From positions 1-64,000 of the forward strand of contig JANQGQ010000011.1 of assembly GCA_028277185.1 (NCBI GenBank): DNA of 64,000 bases, read 5' to 3'. Under the pieces are notes generated by a model. That model did no database searches and had not been told where the DNA came from. It saw only the letters and a list, made by a program, of their open reading frames with translations. A program made the position numbers and the translations under genes. Below, piece after piece: positions 20,301 to 27,413 of this stretch (positions within the stretch are counted from its first letter, which is position 1; every line of letters starts with the position of its first letter). The DNA is from Woeseiaceae bacterium. Its GTDB lineage: Bacteria; Pseudomonadota; Gammaproteobacteria; Steroidobacterales; Woeseiaceae.

Positions 20301-20650
20301 CTATACAGCTTGCGTTGCGATGCGCCGAGCGCGGCCAGGAGTTCGTCGTGCTTCGACGTCAGGTGGCGCGTATACATCTGGACGTGCGATGCGAGCGCAT
20401 CGTAGTCGTCGCCGGGAGCCGGCGCGGTTGCGGCGAAGCCCGCCTCGCCGCCGTCGTAGCGAATAGCCGGCTCACCGTCGAGCAAGACGATGAACGTCTT
20501 TCGCGAAGCGTTGGCCGTCTGCGCGGCGTCCGCATCGACGAGCGTAATTCCCTCCGGTATCGCCTGCGGCGCCATGTCCGCGTCGAAGGCCTGCGCGGCA
20601 AGCGGCAATCCAATGAGGACTGCGATCGTTGGCACGATCCTGTTAATCAT
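17342..20650 (-). CDS. Secreted subtilisin-like serine protease (S8) with PA domain
   Basis: This 1102-residue precursor has a signal peptide (cleavage near AAQAF), an I9-type propeptide (~50-155) and a subtilase domain. The catalytic triad is Asp189 in VIGVIDTG, His292 in SSGHGSHVA and Ser near 640 in SGTSMSSPHIAG. A PA domain (~430-560) is inserted before the Ser, as in plant subtilases and lactocepin-like enzymes. Fn3-like beta domains follow (~740 to the end), with no sorting tail seen. It is probably an extracellular broad-range protease. The gene stands alone with its own terminator; AGGGG lies ahead of the start on the minus strand. Confidence 0.92.
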   Translation of the reverse strand: MINRIVPTIAVLIGLPLAAQAFDADMAPQAIPEGITLVDADAAQTANASRKTFIVLLDGEPAIRYDGGEAGFAATAPAPGDDYDALASHVQMYTRHLTSKHDELLAALGASQRKLYSYSHTMNGFAAELTQAEVAALSKRADVLSVFQDYSYEINTSSTSDFLGLTDFRDGLRNRLGLKGEDVVIGVIDTGAVPQHPSFADTRDFALPSFCDDPRHSWQKRICGRLEKLRERVVYDPPEDWNGVCEVGDGSWSEADCNNKLIGARFYVDGFLAGQGALDEDEFISPRDSSGHGSHVASTAGGNSVRANVSGTEFGRIVGMAPRARIAVYKACWLAPGAPNFTCFFSDTAAATEDAVLDGVDVLNFSVGTALTFVDQQDLAFFDATAAGVFVARSAGNDGPGFATTNAGEPWVTSVAASTTDGPALVLGIRVNEPASVAGTYRAVEGAITTALSVTGPITGNLTAADPVNACGAGLNNDIAGNIALIARGVCGFDEKVGNAVAAGASAVIVYSDDRPLTVMGGDSSNPIPGVMIENAAGLALLAELQAGATVNATLAEDIVTEIEREGNIMANFSSRGPYTFEEDFLKPDITAPGVTILAADSPDQADGSTGGLFGNKSGTSMSSPHIAGLAALIREARPDWSPAQVKSALMTTARQDVAKEDGTTPGDPFDFGAGHVVPNDAVSPALTYDVGALDYAIASCATNAADTFPGVSFCTAVEDLGLGFAPADLNLPSIAIGSLPGTQTVTRTVTAVADFEKPRLFWWWGKTNDDSGPREYVARVDAPPGFSVDVSPSSLYLAPGESATYELTISNDTAPPESWQFGAVTWESQKGNDVRSPIAVKASAFVTEDNIVATGSDGAASFDLTFGYTGDYTAGVHGINETFLQPLVLADGEGAGFDFGTGVSGTDFSYFAGFLPPVAPGTAAIRVSTYEAYTAGGSADDIDLYLYYCPNFSCSLVDSSTSPAGFDETVEVQFPVPDAGPAGVNPYLLFVHAFDMASPVTDLVTFTGQFGVVDDAGNFSVTAPSFGNVGETVSIDTTWTGLPTGAYDKQLGAISHSDPNGVQALTVFDFQNDPGESICSGDARAELEAELGRGLVGCPAP

Positions 20651-21001
20651 GAGTTAACCCCTATGCTAGAAAACGGTCGATATCCGGCAGGCTCTGCCGG
20701 TCGCTCATCGAACGTTGGTTGACGGTACTTGCTTCTTACTTGTCTTAACTACCGACTTTTGCGGCGCGCTTATGTCATCCATCCGGACCCGGGCGGGTGG
20801 GATGAAGCGCGAGCCATGCCGCTAGGATTGACGAAACAGGAATATGTTGCAAGTCCAACCAATTTCGGATTTGCCGACCAAATGCCGCTGAGTGGACTTA
20901 TGTAAAACAGCATCTTGTTTCGGTTTATACGTAATGCTATTGACAATCATTCTCATTTTGAACTCTAATGCAGTCAAAGTTATCTGAACCGCTATAGAGT
21001 C
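20651..21001. other. Divergent intergenic region between S8 protease and bfd
   Basis: This 351-base stretch is AT-rich compared with its surroundings and holds no gene I can support. It must contain the minus-strand protease promoter and, at 20940-20969, the bfd promoter with its Fur site. Confidence 0.6.
20940..20969 (+). promoter_or_regulatory. bfd promoter with overlapping Fur box
   Basis: The -35 is a perfect TTGACA (20940-20945), followed by 18 bases and TCTAAT (20964-20969) as -10. TGACAATCATTCTCA (20941-20955) matches the 15-base Fur consensus at 12 of 14 defined positions and is itself symmetric. Fur-Fe should block this promoter. The bfd start is 33 bases after the -10. Confidence 0.78.
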
Positions 21002-21211
21002 ATGTACGTCTGCATCTGCAACGCCATCACGGACAAGCAAATCCGTCAGGCCGCCTTCCGGGGCGCGACCACCGTGATGGACCTGACCGATGAGCTCGGC
21101 GTCGCGGCATGCTGCGGCTCCTGCCACGAGTCGGCCGCCGAAATCCTCGCCGAGCACGCGCATCGCGGCCACCATTTCGAACCGGTCGTTTTCAACCCCG
21201 CACTCGCGTAA
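21002..21211 (+). CDS. bfd: Bacterioferritin-associated ferredoxin
   Basis: This 69-residue [2Fe-2S] protein donates electrons to bacterioferritin to release stored iron. The four ligand cysteines are at positions 4, 6, 38 and 41 (YVCICN and CCGSCH), the normal Bfd spacing. Length is typical. It precedes bfr by about 150 bases, and its promoter carries a Fur box, so it should be induced in low iron. Confidence 0.93.
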   Translation: MYVCICNAITDKQIRQAAFRGATTVMDLTDELGVAACCGSCHESAAEILAEHAHRGHHFEPVVFNPALA

Positions 21212-21363
21212 CGAATCTCATTCGCGCAATTTCGGCCGCTTCCGAAGCATCGGAATTAAGCGACTGTTTCTGTTTGAAAATTTCTGCGTCGGGCGGCTTG
21301 AGTCCCGCCCCGATCCCGCTATCATTCGCCCCTGTTCCCGAACCCGGCACCACGGAGTGACGC

Positions 21364-21828
21364 ATGAAAGGCGACGCCAAAGTCATCGAGCATCTGAACA
21401 CGGTCCTGAAGAACGAACTGACGGCCATCAACCAGTACTTTTTGCATTCGCGAATGCTGAAGGACTGGGGGCTGCACAAGCTCGGCGACTACGAATACGG
21501 TGAGTCGATCGACGAAATGAAGCACGCCGACGTCATTATCGAGCGCGTCCTGTTCCTGGAGGGACTGCCGAATCTGCAGGATCTCGGCCGGCTCCGCATC
21601 GGCGAGAACGTCAAGGAAATGCTCGAGGCCGATCTCGCGCTCGAGATGGACGCGATTCCGGATCTGCGCGAGGGCATCGCCTACTGCGAGGAGATTCGCG
21701 ACTACGTCACGCGCGAGATTTTCGACAAGATCCTCGAGTCGGAGGAGGAACACGTGGACTTCCTGGAGACGCAGCTCGGGCTCATCGAGAAGCTGGGCAT
21801 CGAGAACTACCTGCAGAGTCAGCAGTAG
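21364..21828 (+). CDS. bfr: Bacterioferritin
   Basis: This 154-residue ferritin-family subunit forms a 24-mer iron store with haem between subunit pairs. The ferroxidase-centre ligands are at canonical positions: Glu18, Glu51 and His54 in DEMKHAD, Glu94 and the SEEEHVDF pair near 127-130. The haem ligand Met52 is present. It follows bfd on the same strand and ends before a strong terminator. The 152-base gap before it may hold its own promoter, but I see no clear boxes there. Confidence 0.95.
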   Translation: MKGDAKVIEHLNTVLKNELTAINQYFLHSRMLKDWGLHKLGDYEYGESIDEMKHADVIIERVLFLEGLPNLQDLGRLRIGENVKEMLEADLALEMDAIPDLREGIAYCEEIRDYVTREIFDKILESEEEHVDFLETQLGLIEKLGIENYLQSQQ

Positions 21829-21855
21829 GTCCGGACCGGCACGAACGCGTTCGCG

Positions 21856-21882
21856 AAGCCCCGCTCCGAGCGGGGCTTTTTT
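21856..21882 (+). terminator. Intrinsic terminator after bfr
   Basis: The stem AGCCCCGC / GCGGGGCT with a TCCGA loop is followed by a run of T. It lies 28 bases after the bfr stop. Confidence 0.93.
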
Positions 21883-21952
21883 GTGTCGACATCCTTGACA
21901 CAGAATTGCAAGGTTCCCCCATAAGTATATGTTTTAAATAAACTTATAATTC

Positions 21953-21967
21953 TGGCACAGCTATTGC
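21953..21967 (+). promoter_or_regulatory. Sigma54 (-24/-12) promoter of the PEP-CTERM gene
   Basis: TGGCAC at 21953, five bases, then TTGC ending at 21967 is the consensus RpoN site. The invariant GG (21954-21955) and GC (21966-21967) are 10 bases apart. A start site near 21979 would leave a ~57-base leader. Upstream lie two nested inverted repeats: CAGAATT (21901) with AATTCTG (21948), and ATAAGT (21921) with ACTTAT (21942). The PrsR-type activator at 12665-14050 is the obvious candidate regulator. Confidence 0.88.
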
Positions 21968-22035
21968 TTCATAGCGGGAAAGACGCCGGGATTTCCGGTG
22001 TCAGGATTAGGTCAAGTTCAGGGAAGTACACCGTT

Positions 22036-22743
22036 ATGAAGCTGCAAAGACAACTCGCTGCACTGACAGCCGGCCTGCTCGTCACATCGCTCGGCGTCGC
22101 CGATCCCATCATCGTCGAAATCGACGGCGGCGAAGGCATGAACCCGCTGGGCGGCTACGAAATGACGCCGTTTGGCGCACCCAACGCCGACGGCGGCTGC
22201 GCCAGCTCGACCACCAACGCCGACGGGCTGACCATCGACTTCACGACCCGCAACAACGCGGACGGCACCGGCGGCAGCCCCGCGTGCATGAACGTCGAGT
22301 CGCCGAACTGGTGGGAATGGGACCACGGCAACGTGTTCACCACCGACGTTCGGGAGCTGAACTGGGTCGAGCTCATTCTGCCGGCCGACACGCGGGCGCT
22401 TTGGGTGTACGTCGGCGCTGAATTCACCAACGGCCGGGGCTGGATCGAAGCCTTCGATCAGAACAACGCTTCCAGCGGCCGGACGCATTTCGGTCACAGA
22501 AGCGACATCCCGTTCGGTCCGGGAAACACACCGGGTTTCGGCGTATACAGCCCGGATACCTGCGGCTCCATCAGCCGCGTCATCATCGAGCCGTCGGACT
22601 GGGGCTTCGGTTTCCTCGCAACGAACAACGATCCCTGCGTCAGCGTGTCGGAGCCGGCGCCTCTGGGCCTGCTCGGTCTCGGCCTGCTCGGCATTGCGCT
22701 CGCGCGGCGGCTGCGGGCAAAGCCGGTCGGTGCCGACGCCTGA
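22036..22743 (+). CDS. PEP-CTERM sorting-domain protein
   Basis: This 235-residue exported protein has a signal peptide (cleavage near LGVAD). Its C-terminal sorting tag reads SEPAPLGLLGLGLLGIALARR: a PEP-variant (EPAP), a hydrophobic helix and an Arg cluster. The middle is beta-rich, with a few Cys and an NxxxxTDF-type core typical of PEP-CTERM surface proteins. Such proteins are cut and anchored by an exosortase (EpsH/XrtA), not present in the window, and take part in floc or EPS matrix. Expression should depend on sigma54. It is followed by a terminator, so it is a single-gene unit. Confidence 0.9.
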   Translation: MKLQRQLAALTAGLLVTSLGVADPIIVEIDGGEGMNPLGGYEMTPFGAPNADGGCASSTTNADGLTIDFTTRNNADGTGGSPACMNVESPNWWEWDHGNVFTTDVRELNWVELILPADTRALWVYVGAEFTNGRGWIEAFDQNNASSGRTHFGHRSDIPFGPGNTPGFGVYSPDTCGSISRVIIEPSDWGFGFLATNNDPCVSVSEPAPLGLLGLGLLGIALARRLRAKPVGADA

Positions 22744-22778
22744 CGATTACGTTCGGCAAAGCAACTCCTCTCTCCATC

Positions 22779-22805
22779 GGGGCCCTTTCTTAAGGGCCCC
22801 TTTTT
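22779..22805 (+). terminator. Intrinsic terminator after the PEP-CTERM gene
   Basis: A perfect 9-bp stem GGGGCCCTT / AAGGGCCCC with a TCTT loop is followed by TTTTT. It isolates the PEP-CTERM gene from the next operon. Confidence 0.94.
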
Positions 22806-22948
22806 GGTTTCGGGCAGCGTCCGCCCGGCCGCTGGTCCCTCCTGCCCGCCCCGATACCGGGTGAAATCCGCGAATACGCTGCTTTCCAAAGCATGCCTGC
22901 CTGACGTGTAGTGGTGTCGCCCGTGGAATCGAAAAGGAGGACGAGACC

Positions 22949-23728
22949 ATGACAGTAAAACCATCGGCGGCCGCATTCGCCGCAATAGCCACGATCGTAG
23001 TACTCGGCGTCTATCAGCTAAGAGACGAGCACGACCCGACGCCGGTCGTCGGGGCCCCCGCCGACCCACCCGTTGAGGCAGCCCCTGAGCCGCTTGTTGC
23101 AGGCACCACCAGAAGGATCGGCGAGAAAGCCCCTGTGGCCGAGGACGACGTGCACGCGCACGCCGCCGAGACTATCGGCGCCTACACGCTCCGCAAGGAC
23201 AGACACTGCGACGCGGAACTCGTCACGCTGCCCAACGCCGACGGTACCGCGACCGAAGCGCTACGCTGCACGCCGCGCGCACCCCGGCAGAGGCCTTACC
23301 AACACTACGACACCGCCGGCCTGCGGCAGATGGCGTACGGCGACCCCGAAGCGGCGGCGGAACTCGGCTATCGGTTAATCGACTCGAACGCCCCGGAGGG
23401 GACGAAGTATCTGCTGCGGGCCGTCGCGCTCGATCCCGGCTATGCGAACGAGATCGAAACGATCCGCCACGCCGTCTACCCGCCCGAAGTCAATGTGGAC
23501 AACCAGCTGGAGCTGGCCGCGGGCAGCTATCTGTTCGCGATGCTTAGGGCCCGAATCGACGGCGACTATGGGCAGATGCTCGCCATCGCAGAGTCCCACT
23601 TCCGGGACAGCGGCGGTACCGAGGCGCAGCGCGCGCTGCTCGAGGCACGCGCTGCCGAGCTATACGAGCATATGCGGAGTATTCGCAAGCACGTCGTCGG
23701 CGATGACACCCTGGCGGTGTCCCCATGA
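22949..23728 (+). CDS. Membrane-anchored protein of unknown function
   Basis: This 259-residue protein has one N-terminal hydrophobic segment (~8-23, AFAAIATIVVLGVY), then a Pro-rich linker and a periplasmic domain with a helical, Ala-rich C-terminal half that resembles a Sel1/TPR-like arrangement only loosely. The start follows a strong AAAGGAGG. Its stop overlaps the start of the next gene by four bases (ATGA). I do not recognise a family. Confidence 0.72.
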   Translation: MTVKPSAAAFAAIATIVVLGVYQLRDEHDPTPVVGAPADPPVEAAPEPLVAGTTRRIGEKAPVAEDDVHAHAAETIGAYTLRKDRHCDAELVTLPNADGTATEALRCTPRAPRQRPYQHYDTAGLRQMAYGDPEAAAELGYRLIDSNAPEGTKYLLRAVALDPGYANEIETIRHAVYPPEVNVDNQLELAAGSYLFAMLRARIDGDYGQMLAIAESHFRDSGGTEAQRALLEARAAELYEHMRSIRKHVVGDDTLAVSP

Positions 23729-24366
23729 AGGCCGCTACGAGCGCCGCGCTGATCGCGGCAGTGCTGGTCGCGGTCAGTCAGGCGGCAAGCGCCAATGGCA
23801 GGCTTGTATATGTCTGCGATGCCTGCCGCGACGTATCGGAGCATCCGATCGACGCGGCGAACTTCGCCCTGAATGCAACCCTCGGCCCGGACGCGTTCAT
23901 TTTCGGCGCGCGGGCGGACGAGTTCGACGTGGTCGATCTGTCGGGGAATCGCGTTACCGTGGACGTCAATTTCTCGTATCGCGACGGCTGGTTCTTTCCG
24001 GTCTTCATTCGCCGGTTTCCGATCCCCGTGCCGATTCCCGATTTCAATTTCGGAGGCTGGGCGATCCTGCAGGCGATCGTCAAGGACGCACGGGGCAAAG
24101 TCGTTCTGAACCTCAGGATTCAGGCGCACAAAGTCAACTGGCCTCTCAAGGTTGGGCCGGTGAAGGAGCCCCTCGCCCCACCCGTTCAGCCGCCTCCCGG
24201 TCCACCCCGGAGCGGAAACGGCGGCGGCAGCGAGGACGATTCACCGGACGGAGGCGATTTCGAGTACGAGCAGCCCGAGACGGAGCCGAGCTGGCGTTCG
24301 GGGCGCGTTGAGATCGTCGATCCCGACGAATACGGCGACTTCGGTGAGTGGATGGAGGAGTTGTAG
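23725..24366 (+). CDS. Secreted protein of unknown function with Pro/Gly-rich linker
   Basis: This 213-residue protein has a signal peptide ending QAASA. The body (~25-135) begins LVYVCDACRD with a CxxC pair and has alternating hydrophobic strands rich in Phe, Pro and Trp. A Pro- and Gly-rich linker (~150-175) leads to an acidic tail. It overlaps the preceding gene by ATGA, so the two are probably coupled. No family is recognised. A long hairpin follows the gene. Confidence 0.72.
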   Translation: MKAATSAALIAAVLVAVSQAASANGRLVYVCDACRDVSEHPIDAANFALNATLGPDAFIFGARADEFDVVDLSGNRVTVDVNFSYRDGWFFPVFIRRFPIPVPIPDFNFGGWAILQAIVKDARGKVVLNLRIQAHKVNWPLKVGPVKEPLAPPVQPPPGPPRSGNGGGSEDDSPDGGDFEYEQPETEPSWRSGRVEIVDPDEYGDFGEWMEEL

Positions 24367-24393
24367 AAGGCTTAGCGAAGCTCAACGAAAGCG

Positions 24394-24427
24394 ACGCCGG
24401 CACCGAACGCCCGGTGCCGGCGTTCTT
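24394..24427 (+). terminator. Hairpin terminator after the 22949-24366 operon
   Basis: A 12-bp perfect stem ACGCCGGCACCG / CGGTGCCGGCGT with a six-base loop follows the stop by 27 bases. The T run behind it is weak (TCTTC), so termination may be partial. Confidence 0.7.
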
Positions 24428-24451
24428 CGCTCAAACGGATCAATCCGGAAA

Positions 24452-24527
24452 TGGCGTCCCCAAGGGGATTCGAACCCCTGTTACCGCCGTGAAAGGGCGG
24501 TGTCCTAGGCCTCTAGACGATGGGGAC
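24452..24527 (-). tRNA. tRNA-Glu (anticodon TTC)
   Basis: On the minus strand the 76-base gene begins GTCCCCATCGTCTAGAGG and ends CCTTGGGGACGCCA. The acceptor stem GTCCCC/GGGGAC pairs fully. The anticodon arm is CCGCC-CTTTCAC-GGCGG, with TTC in the loop. The T arm has GGTTCGAATCC, and CCA is encoded. Confidence 0.97.
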
Positions 24528-24702
24528 ACAGGACCTTGAATTATTTGTCTTTTCCCGGAAGCGGCGTGGACGCGAGATCGCCCGAATACGGCGCGCAGAG
24601 GGTCCCGGAAAGGCCGCGACTTTACGGAGACAGCCGAGGCCTGTCAAGCGATGCGGGCTGACTCCGGGACCTGCCATTTGCGGGCATTGACGTAGATCGC
24701 TG

Positions 24703-25878
24703 TCATCGACTCGCTTCCGACAGGACCGCCTGCAGCACAGCAGCACTTCGATCGATTTCTGCTTCCGCGAGCGTCGGATGCACCAGCGTCATGAGGCTCG
24801 TTTCGCCGAGCTCCTGAGCGACCGGGTGCCGCGCAGGTTGACGACAGTCGCTCTCTTCGAAAGCTCTTTCCCGATAGATCTCCGGACAGGCACCGTGGTA
24901 GCAGGGCACGCCGCGGGCGTTGATCTCGTCGACGATGCGGTCCCGGCTCCAACCGTCCGCCAGTTCATCCGGCACGACGAACGCGTAAAACCGGTAGTAT
25001 GCGTGCACGAAGCCGGTCGGGATCGCGGGAACGCGCACGTTCTCGTAGCCGCGGCAAGCACGGGCGAGTCGCTCGGCATTGGCTGTACGACGCTCGTGCC
25101 ACGCGGCCATACGCCCGAGCTGGAGCCGGCCGATCACGGCCTGGAATTCCAGCATCCTTGCGTTCGTTCCGAAGCTATCGTGGAGCCAGCGAAAACCGGG
25201 CGCGTGTCCGCGCTCATACACCGCGTTCCACGACTTGCCATGATCCTTCCGGCTCCACGCACGCGACCAGATAGTTTCGTCGTTGGTCGTGATCATGCCG
25301 CCCTCGCCGCCCGTGGTCATGATTTTGTCCTGGCAAAACGACCACGCCGCCGCATGGCCGATGCTGCCGACCATGCGGCCACGGTATCGCGCGCCATGCG
25401 CCTGGGCGCAGTCCTCGATCACGATCAGCCCGTGCTCGGCAGCCAGTGACATGATCGGATCCATGTCGCATGGCATGCCGGCGAGGTGTACGCAGACGAT
25501 GGCTTTCGTTGCAGGCGTCAACGCCGCCCGTATGCTCTCGGCCGTCAGGTTTTGCGAGTCGCGATCCACATCTGCAAACACGGGACGCGCGCCAAGCGAG
25601 ACCGCACACGATGCGGACGCGATGAACGAACGCGGCGTCACGATGACATCGTCGCCGGCGCCGATACCGGCCGCCTCGAGCGCAATCTCGAGCGCCAGCG
25701 TGCCATTGGCGATCGCCACCGCGTACTTCGTGCCCGTCCATTCCGCGAACTCGCGCTCGAACTGCCGGCATTCGTCGCCGGTCCAGTAGTTCACTCTGTT
25801 GCTCGCGAGCATCGCCGCGACGGCGTCGCATTCTTCCTGCGTGTAGCTCGGCCAGGGACTAAAGGGAGTATTGAGCAT
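24703..25878 (-). CDS. DegT/DnrJ/EryC1 sugar aminotransferase
   Basis: This 391-residue PLP enzyme of the sugar aminotransferase family transfers an amino group to a keto-sugar nucleotide. The Schiff-base Lys185 lies in FCQDKIMTTGGEGG, the ring-contacting Asp156 in IEDCAQAHGA, and Thr60 in ANGTLALE. It is the last gene of a minus-strand trio with two glycosyltransferases, 70 bases after the preceding one. The exact sugar is unknown. It is a different subgroup from the WbpE homologue at 35099. Confidence 0.9.
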   Translation of the reverse strand: MLNTPFSPWPSYTQEECDAVAAMLASNRVNYWTGDECRQFEREFAEWTGTKYAVAIANGTLALEIALEAAGIGAGDDVIVTPRSFIASASCAVSLGARPVFADVDRDSQNLTAESIRAALTPATKAIVCVHLAGMPCDMDPIMSLAAEHGLIVIEDCAQAHGARYRGRMVGSIGHAAAWSFCQDKIMTTGGEGGMITTNDETIWSRAWSRKDHGKSWNAVYERGHAPGFRWLHDSFGTNARMLEFQAVIGRLQLGRMAAWHERRTANAERLARACRGYENVRVPAIPTGFVHAYYRFYAFVVPDELADGWSRDRIVDEINARGVPCYHGACPEIYRERAFEESDCRQPARHPVAQELGETSLMTLVHPTLAEAEIDRSAAVLQAVLSEASR

Positions 25879-25948
25879 ATCGACTACGCCTTTTCCGGCA
25901 GCCGCGTCGGGCTACCGGCCTCCGCAATTCGGGCGCGGGCTCTTTTCG

Positions 25949-27187
25949 TCACGATCGCGCCCGTGCCGATTGCGCTTCGTCGTGCACCTCCTCGAGGAGA
26001 ACCCCGAGATTGGCCGCGAGATCGTCGCGATTGAACCGCTCCAACGCCAGTTTTCGCCCCGCTTCCGCGGCGCTCGCAAGCCATTCGGTATCCCTGAGTG
26101 CGGCGACGATATCGCGGGATGCCGAATCGATGTCCGTAGAACTCAGAATGATGCCAGCCCCGGCCTCCTCGGCCAGTATTCCCTGCCAACCGCGAAAGTT
26201 GTTCGCCACCGGCTTGCCAGCCGCGAGCGAATCGAAGAACTTGTTTTGCGTGGCATCGCGCCAGATGACGTCCGGTCCCGTCAACATGGTAATCGACATA
26301 TCGGCTGTACGAGTCCATACCGCCGCTTTGTGTTTGGGCAACTGGCCGATAAGAAAGAAGTTCTTGTCGAGAACACCGAGTTCGGTGGCCAGTTCCCGCG
26401 TCGAATCGAAACTCCGGCCTGTACCGACGGCCGCAACCCGAATGTCCGGATCGATGCGGTCGATAGCCGCGGCAAGCCTGACCAGGTAGTCCATCCCGGT
26501 GACGACGCCGAATGTCCCGGTAAACACAAGCAGCGGGCGATTGCCGAGCCATTCGTACGAACTCCGAAGCTCTGCTTCCTCTCCGGAGTCGGTAAATTCC
26601 GCGATGTCGCAGCCGTTAGGGATGACGGTGGTCTTCTCGCGCGGGTACCCGGTAGCGACGATCTCGTCGCGCATGCCCGGTGCCAGGGCAACGACGCGCG
26701 CGGAGTTTCGGTAGGCGAATCGCTCGAGACGCCGCGCGGCCCACTTCAATATCGGATTCCTGATCGCGCCAATCGCAATGGGTACCGCAGGCCACAAATC
26801 GCGTACCTCGAAGACCAGCGGCACCCGCGAGCGACGCGCCGCGTAAACGGCCGGAATGGCGATCGTCAATGGCGTGCTGGTAGCGAACACGATATCACCG
26901 CCGATTTCCGCCGCCTTGCGCGATGCGCGCCAGGCGAAACTGAAGAACGAGCGGAGTCTCTCGCTGTATGCCATCTTGTTGCTGTACTTAACGGGCGTCC
27001 AGTGAACCTGGATGCCGGCCTCGGTCGTCGTGCGCCAGTGCGGCGCGGACGGCGCAGCGTCACGATCGCTGGTGATCATATGAACTTCGTGCCCGCGCTC
27101 CACCAGTCGACGAGCCATTTGGTACGAGCGCGTTCCGCCAGACATTTGCGGCGTCACGAAATACTGATGGAGATAGACGATCTTCAC
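25949..27187 (-). CDS. GT4-type glycosyltransferase (WbuB-like)
   Basis: This 412-residue protein has the GT-B fold. The N-terminal domain begins MKIVYLHQYFVTPQMSGGTR, a start typical of WbuB-type enzymes. A Rossmann half near 200-330 contains VIPNGCDI and LLVFTGTFGV, and the C-terminal nucleotide-binding part includes the Glu-rich AEEAGAGIIL segment (E-x7-E-like). Donor and acceptor are unknown. It is the middle gene of the minus-strand trio. Confidence 0.88.
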   Translation of the reverse strand: MKIVYLHQYFVTPQMSGGTRSYQMARRLVERGHEVHMITSDRDAAPSAPHWRTTTEAGIQVHWTPVKYSNKMAYSERLRSFFSFAWRASRKAAEIGGDIVFATSTPLTIAIPAVYAARRSRVPLVFEVRDLWPAVPIAIGAIRNPILKWAARRLERFAYRNSARVVALAPGMRDEIVATGYPREKTTVIPNGCDIAEFTDSGEEAELRSSYEWLGNRPLLVFTGTFGVVTGMDYLVRLAAAIDRIDPDIRVAAVGTGRSFDSTRELATELGVLDKNFFLIGQLPKHKAAVWTRTADMSITMLTGPDVIWRDATQNKFFDSLAAGKPVANNFRGWQGILAEEAGAGIILSSTDIDSASRDIVAALRDTEWLASAAEAGRKLALERFNRDDLAANLGVLLEEVHDEAQSARARS

Positions 27188-27413
27188 GAATCACCGGGCT
27201 TGCAGCCGAGCGATGCCAGCTGCCGCTCGACGACTCGCCCGCACCTGAGCAATGCGACCTTCAGCATTTAGTGTTGAACCTTGCAGAAAACCCGGAAGAA
27301 ATCGCGCCTGAGCGGACGCACGTCCCCTTGAACCGGGGCGCAAGCTTATCAGACCTTCTCAGGCTGCGGGACCCGCCTGACAAGCTGCACTCGAGCCAGG
27401 ATCGCGGCCCGTC

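Noticed and set aside
18017-20722. Very long plus-strand open frame opposite the S8 protease
   Set aside because: It is the antisense shadow of a GC-rich gene with intact catalytic motifs. The shadow has Arg-rich, low-complexity composition and no domain.
20700-20740. Sigma54-like TTGACGGTACTTGC upstream of the S8 protease
   Set aside because: It lacks the invariant GG at -24 and the GG-N10-GC spacing, and points away from the protease gene.
24703-25878. Naming this aminotransferase WbpE
   Set aside because: The Lys motif reads CQDKIMTTGGEGG, not the WbpE FFPSKPLGCYGDGGA, and the true WbpE homologue is at 35099.
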